The position numbers and the translations under genes are program-made. The notes under the pieces were generated by a model. It ran no database searches, had not been told where the DNA came from, and saw nothing but the letters and a program-made list of their open reading frames with translations. Below are positions 41,212 to 50,080 of a stretch of 64,000 nucleotides of DNA, piece after piece. Every line of letters begins with the position of its first letter. The stretch's first letter is position 1. The DNA is from Terrirubrum flagellatum (GTDB lineage: Bacteria > Pseudomonadota > Alphaproteobacteria > Rhizobiales > Beijerinckiaceae): assembly GCF_022059845.1 (NCBI RefSeq), contig NZ_CP091851.1, positions 806,001 through 870,000 on the forward strand, given 5' to 3'.

Positions 41212-42150
41212 TCAGCGCGCCAGCACCTCGATGTCGCGATCGAGGCCGGATTCCACCTTGAAGGGGCGTTGATAGACTTTGCCCTGATGGCGGGCGATGC
41301 AGATATATTCGCCTTCTGCGAGGATCAGCGAGGGAAAGGCGCCGATCGCTTCGCGAATGACGTCGCCGCCCGGCGTCAGCACCGAAAATGCAGTTCCCGC
41401 CAGAGCTTCACCGCCGGGATTGGTGACGAGTTTCAGCGTCACGGTCGCAGCGCGATGATTCATCGTGGCTTCGGTGACCTTGCCGCTATCAACCTTCAAA
41501 TCGGCGCGCATGATTGAGTTGGTGTCGCCATAGGCCGATACGACGTGATAGGCGCCTTCGGGCAGGCGCACGACGTCGCCCGTCTTCACATTCTGCGCGA
41601 CAAGCCGGCCTTCGCTGTTGTTCGGCAGCGGCGCATAGATAGTGAAATTCATGAGCTGCGCCGGCGCCGGCGCCTGTCCGATCGCGCCGGAGAGTTTCAA
41701 TGCGCCGGCCGCGATCGTGAAACGCTCGTTGGTCTCGCGCTGGCCGACATGGATTCGGCGAACCGCGCCGGCGAGGCCATAGCCGACATGCACGATGTAG
41801 GAGCCGGGATCGAGCCGGAAGGACGGCGACGCGTCGGTCGATGTCGCCAGCGGCTTCTCGCCTTCTCCGGCGCCATTCTCGGCGAAGATGCGCCAGACGA
41901 GGCCGCCCGGCACGGTGCGGTTCAAGCCGGAAAACTGGGCCGTGAGAAACAGAAGTCCTGATGGCTCCGGAGCGCTCGCGACCGGAGGCGGCGCGGGCGC
42001 AGCTGGAGCTGCTGGCGGCGGCTGCGCGGGAGCGGCAGGTTGCGAAACGGCAGGCGGAGCTTGCGTCTCCGGCTGAGCCGACTGCGGCTGTTGCGCGGTC
42101 GCGGCCGAAGCGAAAGCGCATAACGCGAAAATGATCGCCCGTTTGATCAT
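41212..42150 (-). CDS. uncharacterised exported protein with Ala/Pro-rich N-terminus
   Basis: A 312-residue protein with signal peptide (MIKRAIIFALCAFASAATAQ), then about 55 residues of Ala/Pro/Gln linker, then a predicted all-beta region of repeating sandwich-like units: GSYIVHVGYGLAGAVRRIHV, GAYHVVSAYGDTN, GEYICIARHQGKVYQRPFKV. These look like carboxypeptidase-regulatory-like repeats, though I do not recognise the family. Location is probably periplasmic. The ATG at 42150 is preferred over 42204 because it gives the signal peptide. Confidence 0.65.
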   Translation of the reverse strand: MIKRAIIFALCAFASAATAQQPQSAQPETQAPPAVSQPAAPAQPPPAAPAAPAPPPVASAPEPSGLLFLTAQFSGLNRTVPGGLVWRIFAENGAGEGEKPLATSTDASPSFRLDPGSYIVHVGYGLAGAVRRIHVGQRETNERFTIAAGALKLSGAIGQAPAPAQLMNFTIYAPLPNNSEGRLVAQNVKTGDVVRLPEGAYHVVSAYGDTNSIMRADLKVDSGKVTEATMNHRAATVTLKLVTNPGGEALAGTAFSVLTPGGDVIREAIGAFPSLILAEGEYICIARHQGKVYQRPFKVESGLDRDIEVLAR

Positions 42151-42341
42151 GCCTGTTTGTAGAGTTTCCAAAGAGCCGCGGCCAGTCTTCTCATTTTCGA
42201 ACAATCACGGCGAGAATGGGGTCATCAACGGTTTGTGCGCTTGACCGCCGCGGGCGCCGCTCCCTATCTCATGCCCGTCCGGCGCGCGCCAGAGTTTGCG
42301 CCCTATCCGAGGCGCAACGCGCCTTTTCCTTGCAGGTTCTC

Positions 42342-42905
42342 ATGTCCGATCTCCTGACGTTGCTGCAAACCCGCCGGTCGCTCGCGCCGCACAAGATGGC
42401 TGGGCCCGGCCCCAGCGAAGCGGACATCGAAACGATGCTGAAAATCGCGACGCGTGTGCCCGATCACGGCAAGCTCGCGCCCTGGCGCTTCGTCGTCATT
42501 CAGGGCGACGCGCGCGCGAAGATTGGCGAGAAGCTCGAGGCGATCTTTGTGGAGGATAACCCCGGCGCCGACGAAGATCGTCGCCGCATCGAGCGCGAGC
42601 GACTGTCGCGCGCTCCGCTCGTCATCGCCGTCGTCAGCAAGGCCGGCCCCCATGTGAAGATTCCGGAATGGGAACAGATCATGTCGGCGGGCGCCGCCTG
42701 CATGAATCTCGTTTGGGCGGCGAATGCGCTCGGCTATGTCACGGCGTGGCTGACGGAGTGGTACGCCTATGACGAGCGCACGCGAGACATCTTCGGCATT
42801 GCGCCGAACGAGAAGCTCGTCGGCTTCGTGCATATTGGTCTGCGCAGTGAGCCTGCGGACGATCGCCCGCGTCCTGCGCTTGCCGACGTCGTGACGCGCC
42901 TCTAA
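42342..42905 (+). CDS. nitroreductase family protein
   Basis: A 187-residue FMN-dependent nitroreductase, YdjA-like, short form. FMN-binding and dimer elements are LLQTRRSLAPHKM, ATRVPDHGKLAPWRFVVI and AGAACMNLVWAANALGYVTAWLTEW. The physiological substrate is unknown. The ATG at 42342 matches the family N-terminus (MSDLLTLLQTRRS). A flavin reductase-like gene begins 10 bases after it, so the two probably form an operon. Confidence 0.88.
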   Translation: MSDLLTLLQTRRSLAPHKMAGPGPSEADIETMLKIATRVPDHGKLAPWRFVVIQGDARAKIGEKLEAIFVEDNPGADEDRRRIERERLSRAPLVIAVVSKAGPHVKIPEWEQIMSAGAACMNLVWAANALGYVTAWLTEWYAYDERTRDIFGIAPNEKLVGFVHIGLRSEPADDRPRPALADVVTRL

Positions 42906-42915
42906 GAAATCCGCG

Positions 42916-43530
42916 ATGTTTTATGAACCAAAGGCGCGCGACCGGTCGCTTCTGCCGCATGATCCATTCAAGGCGATCATCGCGCCGCGCCCGATCGGCT
43001 GGGTGACGACGATCGCGCGCGACGGCTCCGTCAATCTCGCGCCCTATTCCTTCTTCAACGCCTTTTCCGGCAATCCGCCGATCATCGGGTTTTCCAGCGA
43101 GGGTGTGAAGGACTCCGCGTCATTTGCAGAGGAGACGCGCGAGTTCACATTCAATCTCGCAACATTCGATCTGCGCGATAAAATGAATCAGACATCCGCG
43201 CCGCTGCCGCGCGGGACGAGCGAGTTCGCGCATGCCAGCCTCACACCGGCGCCGGCGCGCATCGTCAAGCCGCCGCGCGTCGCTGAATCTCCCGCCTCGC
43301 TTGAGTGCGTCGTGACCGAGATCGTCGCTTTGAAGGATCGTTATGGCGTCGCCGCCGGCGCACTGCTTGTGATCGGCGAAGTCGTCGGCGTTCACATCGA
43401 CGACCGCTTCGTGAAAGACGGCCGCTTCGACACAGCCGGCGCGCAGCCGATCGCGCGTTGTGGCTATCAGGATTACGCCGTCGTTAACGAGCTCTTCTCG
43501 ATCGTCAGGCCGCCCGGCGCCGGGCAGTGA
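42916..43530 (+). CDS. flavin reductase-like FMN-binding protein
   Basis: A 204-residue member of the flavin reductase family with the split-barrel FMN-binding block PRPIGWVTTIARDGSVNLAPYSFFNAFSGNPPIIGFSS. Relatives reduce flavin for monooxygenases or are of unknown function. It is preceded closely by the nitroreductase gene, and its stop abuts the convergent CoA-lyase gene. The substrate is unclear. Confidence 0.88.
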   Translation: MFYEPKARDRSLLPHDPFKAIIAPRPIGWVTTIARDGSVNLAPYSFFNAFSGNPPIIGFSSEGVKDSASFAEETREFTFNLATFDLRDKMNQTSAPLPRGTSEFAHASLTPAPARIVKPPRVAESPASLECVVTEIVALKDRYGVAAGALLVIGEVVGVHIDDRFVKDGRFDTAGAQPIARCGYQDYAVVNELFSIVRPPGAGQ

Positions 43531-44418
43531 TCAATCGCGGCTGACTTTCGCGGCCGTCGCGCGCGCCAGCGTGCGTTGCGCGCGCAGGAGATGAGGGCGG
43601 TCGACCATCTCGCCGTCCATGCCGACGACGCCAAGCCCGGGATTTTCAGCGAAGGCGGCGACGATGCGCTCGGCGCGCGCGATCGTCTTCTCATCCGGTG
43701 TGAACACTTCGTTGATGATCGCGACCTGCGCCGGATGAATCGCCATCTTGGCGACAAAGCCGTCGCGCCGCGCTTCTTCGCATTCGGCCTTCAATCCCGC
43801 ATCGTTTTTGAAATCGACATAGACCGTGTCGATCGCAGCGACGCGCGCGCTGGCGGCGGCGAAAAGCAGGAGATTGCGCGCGAGCCGGTAAGGCGCGCTG
43901 AAGGCGCCGGCGCTGTCGCGATTGGCTTCGCCGCCGACATCAGCCGACAAATCTTCCGCGCCCCATGTCAGGGCGTCGAGACGCGGGCTGCATCCAGCGT
44001 AGGTCGAGAGGCCGAAGATCGCCGATGCAGTTTCGGTCGCGATCGGAATGATGCGGATCGAACCGTCCGCCAATCCGTGGCGCGCTTCGGCGACGGCGAT
44101 CTTGCTCGAGAGATGCTGGACATCGCCGCCATCCTGTGACTTCGGCAGCATGATCGCGTCCGGCTGCGCCGCGGCGACCGTCGAGACGTCGTCATCGGTC
44201 AGGCCGCCATCGAGCGGATTGACGCGCACGATGAGCCGCGGGCGCTTCTCGTCCCTGCGCGCCTGCGCGACGAAATCGCGGACGAGCGCGCGCGCCGCCG
44301 GCTTGTTGGCGGCCGCGACGGAATCTTCGAGATCGATGATCAAGGCGTCTGCGCCGGTTGCGAGCGATTTCTCGAGCTTCCGTGAATTGTCGCCGGGAAC
44401 GAAGAGAAGCGAACGCAT
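43531..44418 (-). CDS. CoA ester lyase, HpcH/HpaI-citrate-lyase beta type
   Basis: A 295-residue CitE-like lyase of the malyl-CoA/citramalyl-CoA lyase group. The N-terminus MRSLLFVPGDNSRKLEKSLATGADALIIDLEDSVA is diagnostic, followed by LIVRVNPLDGG and GAEDLSADVG, the metal-binding region. Substrate is not certain. The MaoC-type hydratase gene lies just upstream (10-base gap), so both likely act on the same CoA ester, for example in mesaconyl/citramalyl-CoA chemistry. Confidence 0.87.
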   Translation of the reverse strand: MRSLLFVPGDNSRKLEKSLATGADALIIDLEDSVAAANKPAARALVRDFVAQARRDEKRPRLIVRVNPLDGGLTDDDVSTVAAAQPDAIMLPKSQDGGDVQHLSSKIAVAEARHGLADGSIRIIPIATETASAIFGLSTYAGCSPRLDALTWGAEDLSADVGGEANRDSAGAFSAPYRLARNLLLFAAASARVAAIDTVYVDFKNDAGLKAECEEARRDGFVAKMAIHPAQVAIINEVFTPDEKTIARAERIVAAFAENPGLGVVGMDGEMVDRPHLLRAQRTLARATAAKVSRD

Positions 44419-44427
44419 CTGACCCGC

Positions 44428-44907
44428 TCAGTCTTTCGGCGCCTTGCGCATGAAGGCCTGACGTCTGCACTCGGCCACGAGCGCGCCATCCTGCTTATAG
44501 GCCTTGTGCGTGAATTCGACGATGCCGGCGTCGGGCCGTGAGCGCGACTCCCTCTTGCCCGCAACTTCGCTCACGACGCGGATCGTGTCGCCCTCAAAGA
44601 CCGGCGCTGGAAATTTCACGTCAGTCATGCCGAGATTGGCGATGGTCGTGCCGACCGTGGTGTCGTTGACGGAGATGCCGATCATCAGGCCGAGCGTGAA
44701 CAGCGAATTGACGATCGGCCGGCCCCATTCCGTCTCCGTGGCGCAGAAATGCGCGTCGATATGGAGGGGCTGCGGATTGAGCGTCATGTTCGAGAACAGC
44801 ATGTTGTCCATCTGCGTCACGGTGCGGGTCAAGCCGTGGGCGATGGTCTCCCCGATCGTGAAGTCCTCGAAATATCGCCCTCCGCGGGGATGTCTTGGCA
44901 TGCTCAT
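44428..44907 (-). CDS. MaoC family (R-specific enoyl-CoA hydratase-like) dehydratase
   Basis: A 159-residue hot-dog-fold protein. It begins GRYFEDFTIGETIAHGLTRTVTQMDN; the catalytic Asp-His area is NPQPLHIDAHFCATETEWGRPIVNSLFTLGLMIG, and the rest has DVKFPAPVFEGDTIRV. MaoC proteins hydrate or dehydrate CoA thioesters. The ATG at 44907 is selected; a longer frame to 45105 lacks family similarity. It begins an operon with the CoA lyase. Confidence 0.88.
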   Translation of the reverse strand: MSMPRHPRGGRYFEDFTIGETIAHGLTRTVTQMDNMLFSNMTLNPQPLHIDAHFCATETEWGRPIVNSLFTLGLMIGISVNDTTVGTTIANLGMTDVKFPAPVFEGDTIRVVSEVAGKRESRSRPDAGIVEFTHKAYKQDGALVAECRRQAFMRKAPKD

Positions 44908-45007
44908 GATGCTGTCCTGGTCGCTGATTTTAAGAGGCCATTTACCATGTTTCCGCAAGACTGGCCGCCGGCGGGCGTCTGTCTCGCTGCGTCGCTTGAG
45001 TCCTTCG

Positions 45008-46036
45008 ATGTCGTTCCTGTCCCTGTTCACGACCCCGGCGACGCCGGAGCCGGCCCCGACCACCGGGAGCGGGCTCGCCGACGCGGTGCGCCAGGGCGCC
45101 GACAAGTCAGGCGTCAGCTTCGATTATCTCATGCGGACGGCGACACGCGAGTCCGCGCTCGATCCCAACGCCAAGGCGCCGACTTCAAGCGCGACGGGAC
45201 TTTACCAGTTCATCGAGCAGACCTGGCTCGCCTCCATCAAAGCCGACGGCGCGAAATACGGCCTGCAAGGCTATGCCGACGCCATTACAACAGGCTCGAA
45301 CGGGCGTCTTACAGTGGCCGATCCGGCGATGCGCAGCCAGATTCTGGCGCTGCGAAAGGATCCGCACATCAGTTCGGCGCTGGCCGGCGAACTGGCGCAA
45401 CGCAATGGCGCCAGCCTGTCCGACACGCTCGGCCGTCAGGCGAGCGATGGCGAACTCTATGTCGCCCATGTGCTTGGCGCGCGCGGCGCGGCGTCGCTGC
45501 TGGCGCGCGCATCGGCGACGCCTGATCTGAAGGCCGCGACCTATTTCCCTGACGAAGCCGCTGCGAATCGCGGCCTGTTCTACACGCCGAGCGGTCAGCC
45601 CCGGACACTGGCGCAGCTCCGGCAGAAGCTGATGGATGGTTTCGACGCGCAGACGGCCGTCGCTGTTGTGCCTACCGCCGCCTCGTCGAGCGCCTCCGCC
45701 GCCAGCGGCGCTTGGCTGTCTTTCTTTCCGCAAGCCGCGAGCGCGTCCGACAGCGGCCGGCCGCTCGACGGGCTGTTCCAGACCGAAGGCGTCCGAGGGC
45801 CGTTGACGCCTTCGGTCAAGCGCATCTGGACCGCGAGCGCAGACGCGTCTTCGGGCGCAGGCTCCTATTTCCCGACCGGGTCAGGCGGGGCGCTCAACGC
45901 GCCGGCGCGAGCGGCGCCTTCGCCTGAAAGCAAATCGGAATCTCCGACAACGCCCGCCGCTGTAAGCAACCGCAAGAAACGCGGCGTCGGCAAGCCGCTT
46001 GATCTGCAATCGCTGATGAAGCCCATCGCCGCATGA
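45008..46036 (+). CDS. lytic transglycosylase (SLT domain) protein
   Basis: A 342-residue protein. About residues 15-110 contain the SLT-type lysozyme-like domain with catalytic Glu in TATRESALDPNAKAPTSSATGLYQF and the IEQTWLASI region. A second region (to about 215) has GELYVAHVLGARGAASLL and PDEAAANRGLFY. The C-terminal third is Ala/Ser/Pro rich. No clear signal peptide is seen, which is odd for a murein enzyme and suggests another export route. The stop overlaps the DUF2336 start (ATGA). Confidence 0.82.
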   Translation: MSFLSLFTTPATPEPAPTTGSGLADAVRQGADKSGVSFDYLMRTATRESALDPNAKAPTSSATGLYQFIEQTWLASIKADGAKYGLQGYADAITTGSNGRLTVADPAMRSQILALRKDPHISSALAGELAQRNGASLSDTLGRQASDGELYVAHVLGARGAASLLARASATPDLKAATYFPDEAAANRGLFYTPSGQPRTLAQLRQKLMDGFDAQTAVAVVPTAASSSASAASGAWLSFFPQAASASDSGRPLDGLFQTEGVRGPLTPSVKRIWTASADASSGAGSYFPTGSGGALNAPARAAPSPESKSESPTTPAAVSNRKKRGVGKPLDLQSLMKPIAA

Positions 46037-47232
46037 TCGTCCGACGCTTTCTCGAATGGTCGCAGACCGCGCCGGCTGGCCAGCGCGCTGAAGCCGCGAG
46101 CGCGCTCGCGCGCGCTTATCTCTATTCCGAGCTCGAACCGGCGGACCGTGACGAAGCGCTCGCCGCGCTTGCGATCATGCTTGACGATGGAGCTCCGCCC
46201 GTACGTCGCGCGCTCGCCGAAACCTTCGCCTCGGCCGCCGATGCGCCCGTCCATATCATCATCTCGCTGAGCAACGACCAGAGCGAGATCGCGGCGCCTG
46301 TGCTTGCGCGTTCGCCTGTGCTGCTCGATTCCGATCTCATCGATAGCGCCGCGATCGGCGATGCTGCGGCGCGGCTTGCGATCGCCGGCCGCGCGCGGCT
46401 GTCCGCTGGCGTCTGCGCGGCCATGGCCGAAATCGGCGAGCCGGAGTCGCTCGTCGAGATGCTGCGCAATCCCGGCGCTGAAATTCCCGATTTCGCCTAT
46501 CGCAGGATGATCGAACGACATGGCGCGGAGGCCAGCCTGCGCGAGGAAATGCTGCACAGGAGCGATCTTTCCGCCGGCGTGCGCCATATGCTTGTCGTCG
46601 CGGTGTCGGACGCGCTGTCGCAATTCGTGCAGACCTGCGCCTGGATGCGGCCGGAGCGCGGCGAGCGCGTGATGGCGGAGGCGCGAGAAGCCGCCGCGGT
46701 CGCGATCGCCGAAAAGGCAGGCGATTGCGAGGCGCTTGCGCGCCATCTTTGCGCCAGCCGTCAGTTGACCGCCGGCCTGCTTCTCCGCGCGCTTCTCTCA
46801 GGGCGCGTCGCCCTTCTTGAAGCCGCTCTCTCGCAACTCAGCGGCCAGCCATCGCGTCGCGTCGCGGGAATCCTCTCACAGCGCCGCGGCGGCGGTTTCG
46901 CCGCGCTCTATCGTCAGGCCGGGCTGCCGCAAGGGCTATTCAGGGCTTTTGACGCGGCGATCGCGGCGTGGCGCGATCTCGGGGCCGATGGCGAATTCGC
47001 GAACCGGCCGGCGGCGCTATCGCGACGGATGATCGAGCGCACGCTGACCGCGCTCGATGGCGAATGCGCCGCCGAGAACATGAAGCTCTTTGCGCTGCTG
47101 CGGCGCTACGAAGCCGAGGCGACGCGCGAAGAAGCGCGCGCTTTCATGGCGGAGGTCGTTCACGCGCCGTTCGATGAACTCGAATTCGAGATCAAGCGGC
47201 TGGTCGATGAACAGGCGGCGCTCGCCGCCTGA
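46033..47232 (+). CDS. DUF2336 domain protein
   Basis: A 399-residue helical protein of the DUF2336 family, which looks HEAT-repeat-like and occurs in Hyphomicrobiales and related groups, sometimes with signalling domains. The N-terminal region shows repeat units such as DDGAPPVRRALAETFASAADAPVHIIISLSNDQSEIAAPVLA. Function is unknown. It is co-translated with the transglycosylase gene, and it faces the Hpt/REC operon with one repeat element between. Confidence 0.87.
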   Translation: MIVRRFLEWSQTAPAGQRAEAASALARAYLYSELEPADRDEALAALAIMLDDGAPPVRRALAETFASAADAPVHIIISLSNDQSEIAAPVLARSPVLLDSDLIDSAAIGDAAARLAIAGRARLSAGVCAAMAEIGEPESLVEMLRNPGAEIPDFAYRRMIERHGAEASLREEMLHRSDLSAGVRHMLVVAVSDALSQFVQTCAWMRPERGERVMAEAREAAAVAIAEKAGDCEALARHLCASRQLTAGLLLRALLSGRVALLEAALSQLSGQPSRRVAGILSQRRGGGFAALYRQAGLPQGLFRAFDAAIAAWRDLGADGEFANRPAALSRRMIERTLTALDGECAAENMKLFALLRRYEAEATREEARAFMAEVVHAPFDELEFEIKRLVDEQAALAA

Positions 47233-47241
47233 GTGAAGCCT

Positions 47242-47382
47242 TAGATCACGCCGCATTTTGATTGAATCAATCAAAATGCGGGAACGTGATCGATTCTAAA
47301 AATTCAGAGCATGGCTATTGCAGCGCGAACGCTAGCGTTCGTCGCGGAAAAACCGGTTCCCACTTTTTCGCGCCATGCTCTA
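47242..47382 (+). repeat. structured intergenic repeat, copy B
   Basis: A 141-base copy of the element at 21003, with ten mismatches by direct comparison. It contains the same nested hairpin, the CGAACGCTAGCGTTCG palindrome and the CATGCTCTA end, which here supplies the stop codon of the minus-strand Hpt gene. It separates the convergent DUF2336 and Hpt genes and could act as terminator for both. Confidence 0.85.
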
Positions 47383-47946
47383 GGCAGCCGCGTCGGCGCG
47401 CGGTGACAAGGTCTGCAACAAGTCCGCCGTCACCTTGATCAGCGCGTTGGTCAGCTCGCGCGCCTGCGCGTTGGAGGAATCGCGCGCGCCTTCGCGGATG
47501 ATGGCGCGGATCGCATCGACATGCTGATCGACGAGCAGCTCGGGAAGGATTTCGGGTGGACAGCCATCGAGCAGCTTCGCCAGCGAATCCGCGACGCGCC
47601 CGGCAAGCGGAAAGCCGAAGACGCCGGCGTCGCCGCGGATCGTATGCGCCGCTTGGAAAAGCTCGCGATATGTTTCCTTAGCGCCATAGACGCGATATTT
47701 TGCGCGCGCATCCGCGAGCCTTGTTATCTCGGTCGCCATCCACTCACCGAACTCGTCAGCGACTTCGGCAAGTTCGGTTTCCGCCTGCTCGACCACCTGA
47801 TCATCGGTCGGATCGCCGCGGCGGGTGGCGACATAAGCCATGTCTTTCAGCGTGTGCGGCGGATGCAGGACCTCATGATCTGCGTGCGCCTCGACCTGCG
47901 CGTCAGACGCTGGTTGAGGATCCCATCCGGAAGCCTTCGATGTCAT
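47380..47946 (-). CDS. histidine phosphotransfer (Hpt) domain protein
   Basis: A 188-residue protein whose central helical bundle (about residues 60-155) has the Hpt signature with phospho-His in AAHTIRGDAGVFGFP, followed by LAGRVADSLAKLLDG. The N-terminal 40 residues are polar. Hpt proteins relay phosphate between receiver domains. Its start overlaps the upstream REC gene by four bases, so it is the third gene of a REC-REC-Hpt operon with no histidine kinase. Confidence 0.88.
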   Translation of the reverse strand: MTSKASGWDPQPASDAQVEAHADHEVLHPPHTLKDMAYVATRRGDPTDDQVVEQAETELAEVADEFGEWMATEITRLADARAKYRVYGAKETYRELFQAAHTIRGDAGVFGFPLAGRVADSLAKLLDGCPPEILPELLVDQHVDAIRAIIREGARDSSNAQARELTNALIKVTADLLQTLSPRADAAA

Positions 47947-48512
47947 GGCGTGGCCTCACCCGGGTTTTCAGTCTGACCTGCGATCGCTGCAGCAACGTCG
48001 TCGGCGCGGCGGCGATGGGAGGCGTTGACGCCCTTGCCGCCGCCATTTCCTTGTGCACGGGCGCGCCGGCGATCCGGGCCGAAGAACGTTTTCGTTTCGA
48101 CGAAGGGCCGCGGGCGGGTGACGACGCCAACGATTCGCTCGCGCAGCTTTTGAGCGGATATTGGCTTCGCAAGAAACTCAGTCGCGCCGAGATCGCGCGC
48201 TTCCTTGATGCTCTGGATGGTCGCTTCGCTGGTGCAGACGATGACCGGCGTGAAGCGCGACTGATCGCTGCGCTTGCGGATGCGCTCAATGAGTTCCAGT
48301 CCGGTGACAGACGGCAGGTCGATGTCGGTGATCAGGATGTCGAAGGTGCTGCTGATAAACTGCTGGTAAGCGGCGGCGCCGTCATCGACGACTGCAGCGT
48401 CGGCGCAACCTATGCCGAGCAGCAGGGAGCGGTAGATGCGCCGCATGTTCGCGTTCGCATCCGCGCACAGCACGCGCAGCCGGGCGAAATCGAAGGCTCG
48501 GTCGTCGATCAT
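47943..48512 (-). CDS. response regulator receiver protein, second of pair
   Basis: A 189-residue single-domain response regulator. Phospho-Asp lies in DILITDIDLPSVTGLELIERIR, with Thr/Ser in VIVCTSEATI and Lys in EFLAKPIS. The N-terminal acidic patch is reduced to CADANANMRR, less typical than the usual DD pair. After the receiver comes a tail with FVETKTFFGPDRRRARAQ and a basic Gly/Arg-rich end. The tail motif matches its paralogue. No DNA-binding output domain is seen. Confidence 0.88.
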   Translation of the reverse strand: MIDDRAFDFARLRVLCADANANMRRIYRSLLLGIGCADAAVVDDGAAAYQQFISSTFDILITDIDLPSVTGLELIERIRKRSDQSRFTPVIVCTSEATIQSIKEARDLGATEFLAKPISAQKLRERIVGVVTRPRPFVETKTFFGPDRRRARAQGNGGGKGVNASHRRRADDVAAAIAGQTENPGEATP

Positions 48513-49060
48513 GCGACTTCACGCGCGGGCGCTTCCGTCTCTTCGGCGGCGGGCGCTGTGTTTTCGACCTCGGCGCTCTTGCGGCGCTCCGGTCCCTTGT
48601 ATTTCTTCGATGCTCCGCGCCGGCGATCCGGGCCGAAATAATCGGCGGTGCGCACGAATGAGCGTGGATTGACGATCGCGTTGACAATGCGCTGGTAGAG
48701 GCTCTTCGCCGAGATCGGCTTCGCCAGGAATTCTGTGACTCCCGCGTCGCGCGCCTGCGTCACCCGCTTCATTTCGGAATGGGCGGTGCACATGATGATC
48801 GGGACGAAGGCGTTGCGGCTCGAATTCGGCTGGCGGATCAGCTTGACCACCTCGATGCCGTCGAGAATCGGCATCTCCCAGTCGACGATGACGATGTCGG
48901 GGCCATAACGGGAGAAGGAATCGAGACCGGCTGCGCCGTCTTCAGCCTCCAGCACCTCGCGCGCGCCGTAGCCATGCAGAAGCACGCGAATGATGCGCCT
49001 GATATAGGCGTTGTCGTCGATGATGAGAAACCGCAAGCGGCTGACATCAACTCGCATCAT
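48509..49060 (-). CDS. response regulator receiver protein, first of pair
   Basis: A 183-residue receiver protein: acidic pair in FLIIDDNAYIRRIIRVLLHGYG, phospho-Asp in DIVIVDWEMPILDGIEVVKLIRQ, Thr in IIMCTAHSEM and Lys in EFLAKPIS. Its tail has two basic motifs, YFGPDRRRGASKKYK and GPERRKSAE, similar to the paralogue. There is no output domain. Two adjacent ATG codons (49060 and 49057) are possible starts, with AAGGAG 12 bases upstream. It heads the REC-REC-Hpt operon. Confidence 0.88.
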   Translation of the reverse strand: MMRVDVSRLRFLIIDDNAYIRRIIRVLLHGYGAREVLEAEDGAAGLDSFSRYGPDIVIVDWEMPILDGIEVVKLIRQPNSSRNAFVPIIMCTAHSEMKRVTQARDAGVTEFLAKPISAKSLYQRIVNAIVNPRSFVRTADYFGPDRRRGASKKYKGPERRKSAEVENTAPAAEETEAPAREVA

Positions 49061-49187
49061 CGCCGCTAACGACTCCTTAACCCTCACGCAGACGCCAACG
49101 ACCACTTGGGCCGCCCGACAAGCCTAGGCAGTTTGGGTTAAAAGGCGGTTGCCCGGATGCAGAAAATGGCGGCGCAGATCGCGCCGC

Positions 49188-49958
49188 TCACCAGCCGAAC
49201 TGCTCATTCAGGATGCGTTCGTCGAGGCTATGGCCCGGATCATGCAGCAGGATCATGTCGACCGAATGATCCATGCCGACCTCGACGCCGAGCACCTCGT
49301 CGACTTCGGCATGGTCCGCGACGGCGCCGACAGGTCGTTTAGCGGCTTCGAGAACCGCGATCGTCACACGCGCCCGATCGGGCAGGAGCGCGCCGCGCCA
49401 GCGCCGCGGGCGAAAGGGCGAGATCGGCGTCACAGCCAGCAGGGGGGCGTTCAGCGGCAGGATCGGACCGTTGGCGGAGAGGTTGTAGGCGGTTGAGCCG
49501 GCCGGCGTGGAGACTATGACGCCGTCGCAGATCAACTCCTCCATGCGCACCTTGCCGTCGACCGAGATGCGCAGCTTCGCCGCCTGATAGGATCGACGGA
49601 AGAGATGCACGTCATTGATAGCGCGGCGGATTGTCTGTCGGCCTTTCTCATCGGACGCCTTCATCTGCAGCGGATGGATCACGCTGCGCTGGGCCGCCGC
49701 CAGACGTTCGCGCAGGTCGTCTTCCCGATATTCGTTCATGAGGAAGCCGACGGAACCGCGATTCATGCCGTAGATCGGTTTGCCGCGACCCATTTGGGCA
49801 TGGAGCGTCTGCAGCATCAGCCCGTCGCCGCCGAGCGCGACAATGACGTCGGCGTGATCAGGCGATACCTCGCCGTAGCGCTTCGCGAGCGCAAGGCGGG
49901 CCGCTTCCGCTTCCGGAGTCTGGCTGGCGACGAAGGCGAGGGCGATATCCTCAGACAT
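49188..49958 (-). CDS. nadK: NAD kinase
   Basis: A 256-residue NAD kinase, which makes NADP from NAD. It has the GGDG motif in [16 protein letters not shown], the NE/D motif in [12 protein letters not shown] and [25 protein letters not shown]. Length is typical of the shorter alphaproteobacterial form. It precedes, on the same strand, the REC genes, with 127 bases between, and shares no overlap with them. Confidence 0.93.
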   Translation of the reverse strand: MSEDIALAFVASQTPEAEAARLALAKRYGEVSPDHADVIVALGGDGLMLQTLHAQMGRGKPIYGMNRGSVGFLMNEYREDDLRERLAAAQRSVIHPLQMKASDEKGRQTIRRAINDVHLFRRSYQAAKLRISVDGKVRMEELICDGVIVSTPAGSTAYNLSANGPILPLNAPLLAVTPISPFRPRRWRGALLPDRARVTIAVLEAAKRPVGAVADHAEVDEVLGVEVGMDHSVDMILLHDPGHSLDERILNEQFGW

Positions 49959-50028
49959 ATGACGTGCTTAGCGGAGACGCTCGCCGCAATAAAGGCTCCA
50001 GCGCGAAAGCGGTTTCTCAAGCCGGTTA

Positions 50029-50057
50029 ACAAAACGGCGGGCTTTCGCCCGCCGTTT
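50029..50057 (-). terminator. intrinsic terminator after metallo-hydrolase gene 1
   Basis: Perfect 11-base arms AAACGGCGGGC / GCCCGCCGTTT with a four-base loop. The minus strand continues TGTTAACC after a T-rich stem end. It lies 24 bases beyond the stop at 50081. Confidence 0.7.
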
Positions 50058-50080
50058 CTGGCCGAAACGATCAATGGCGC

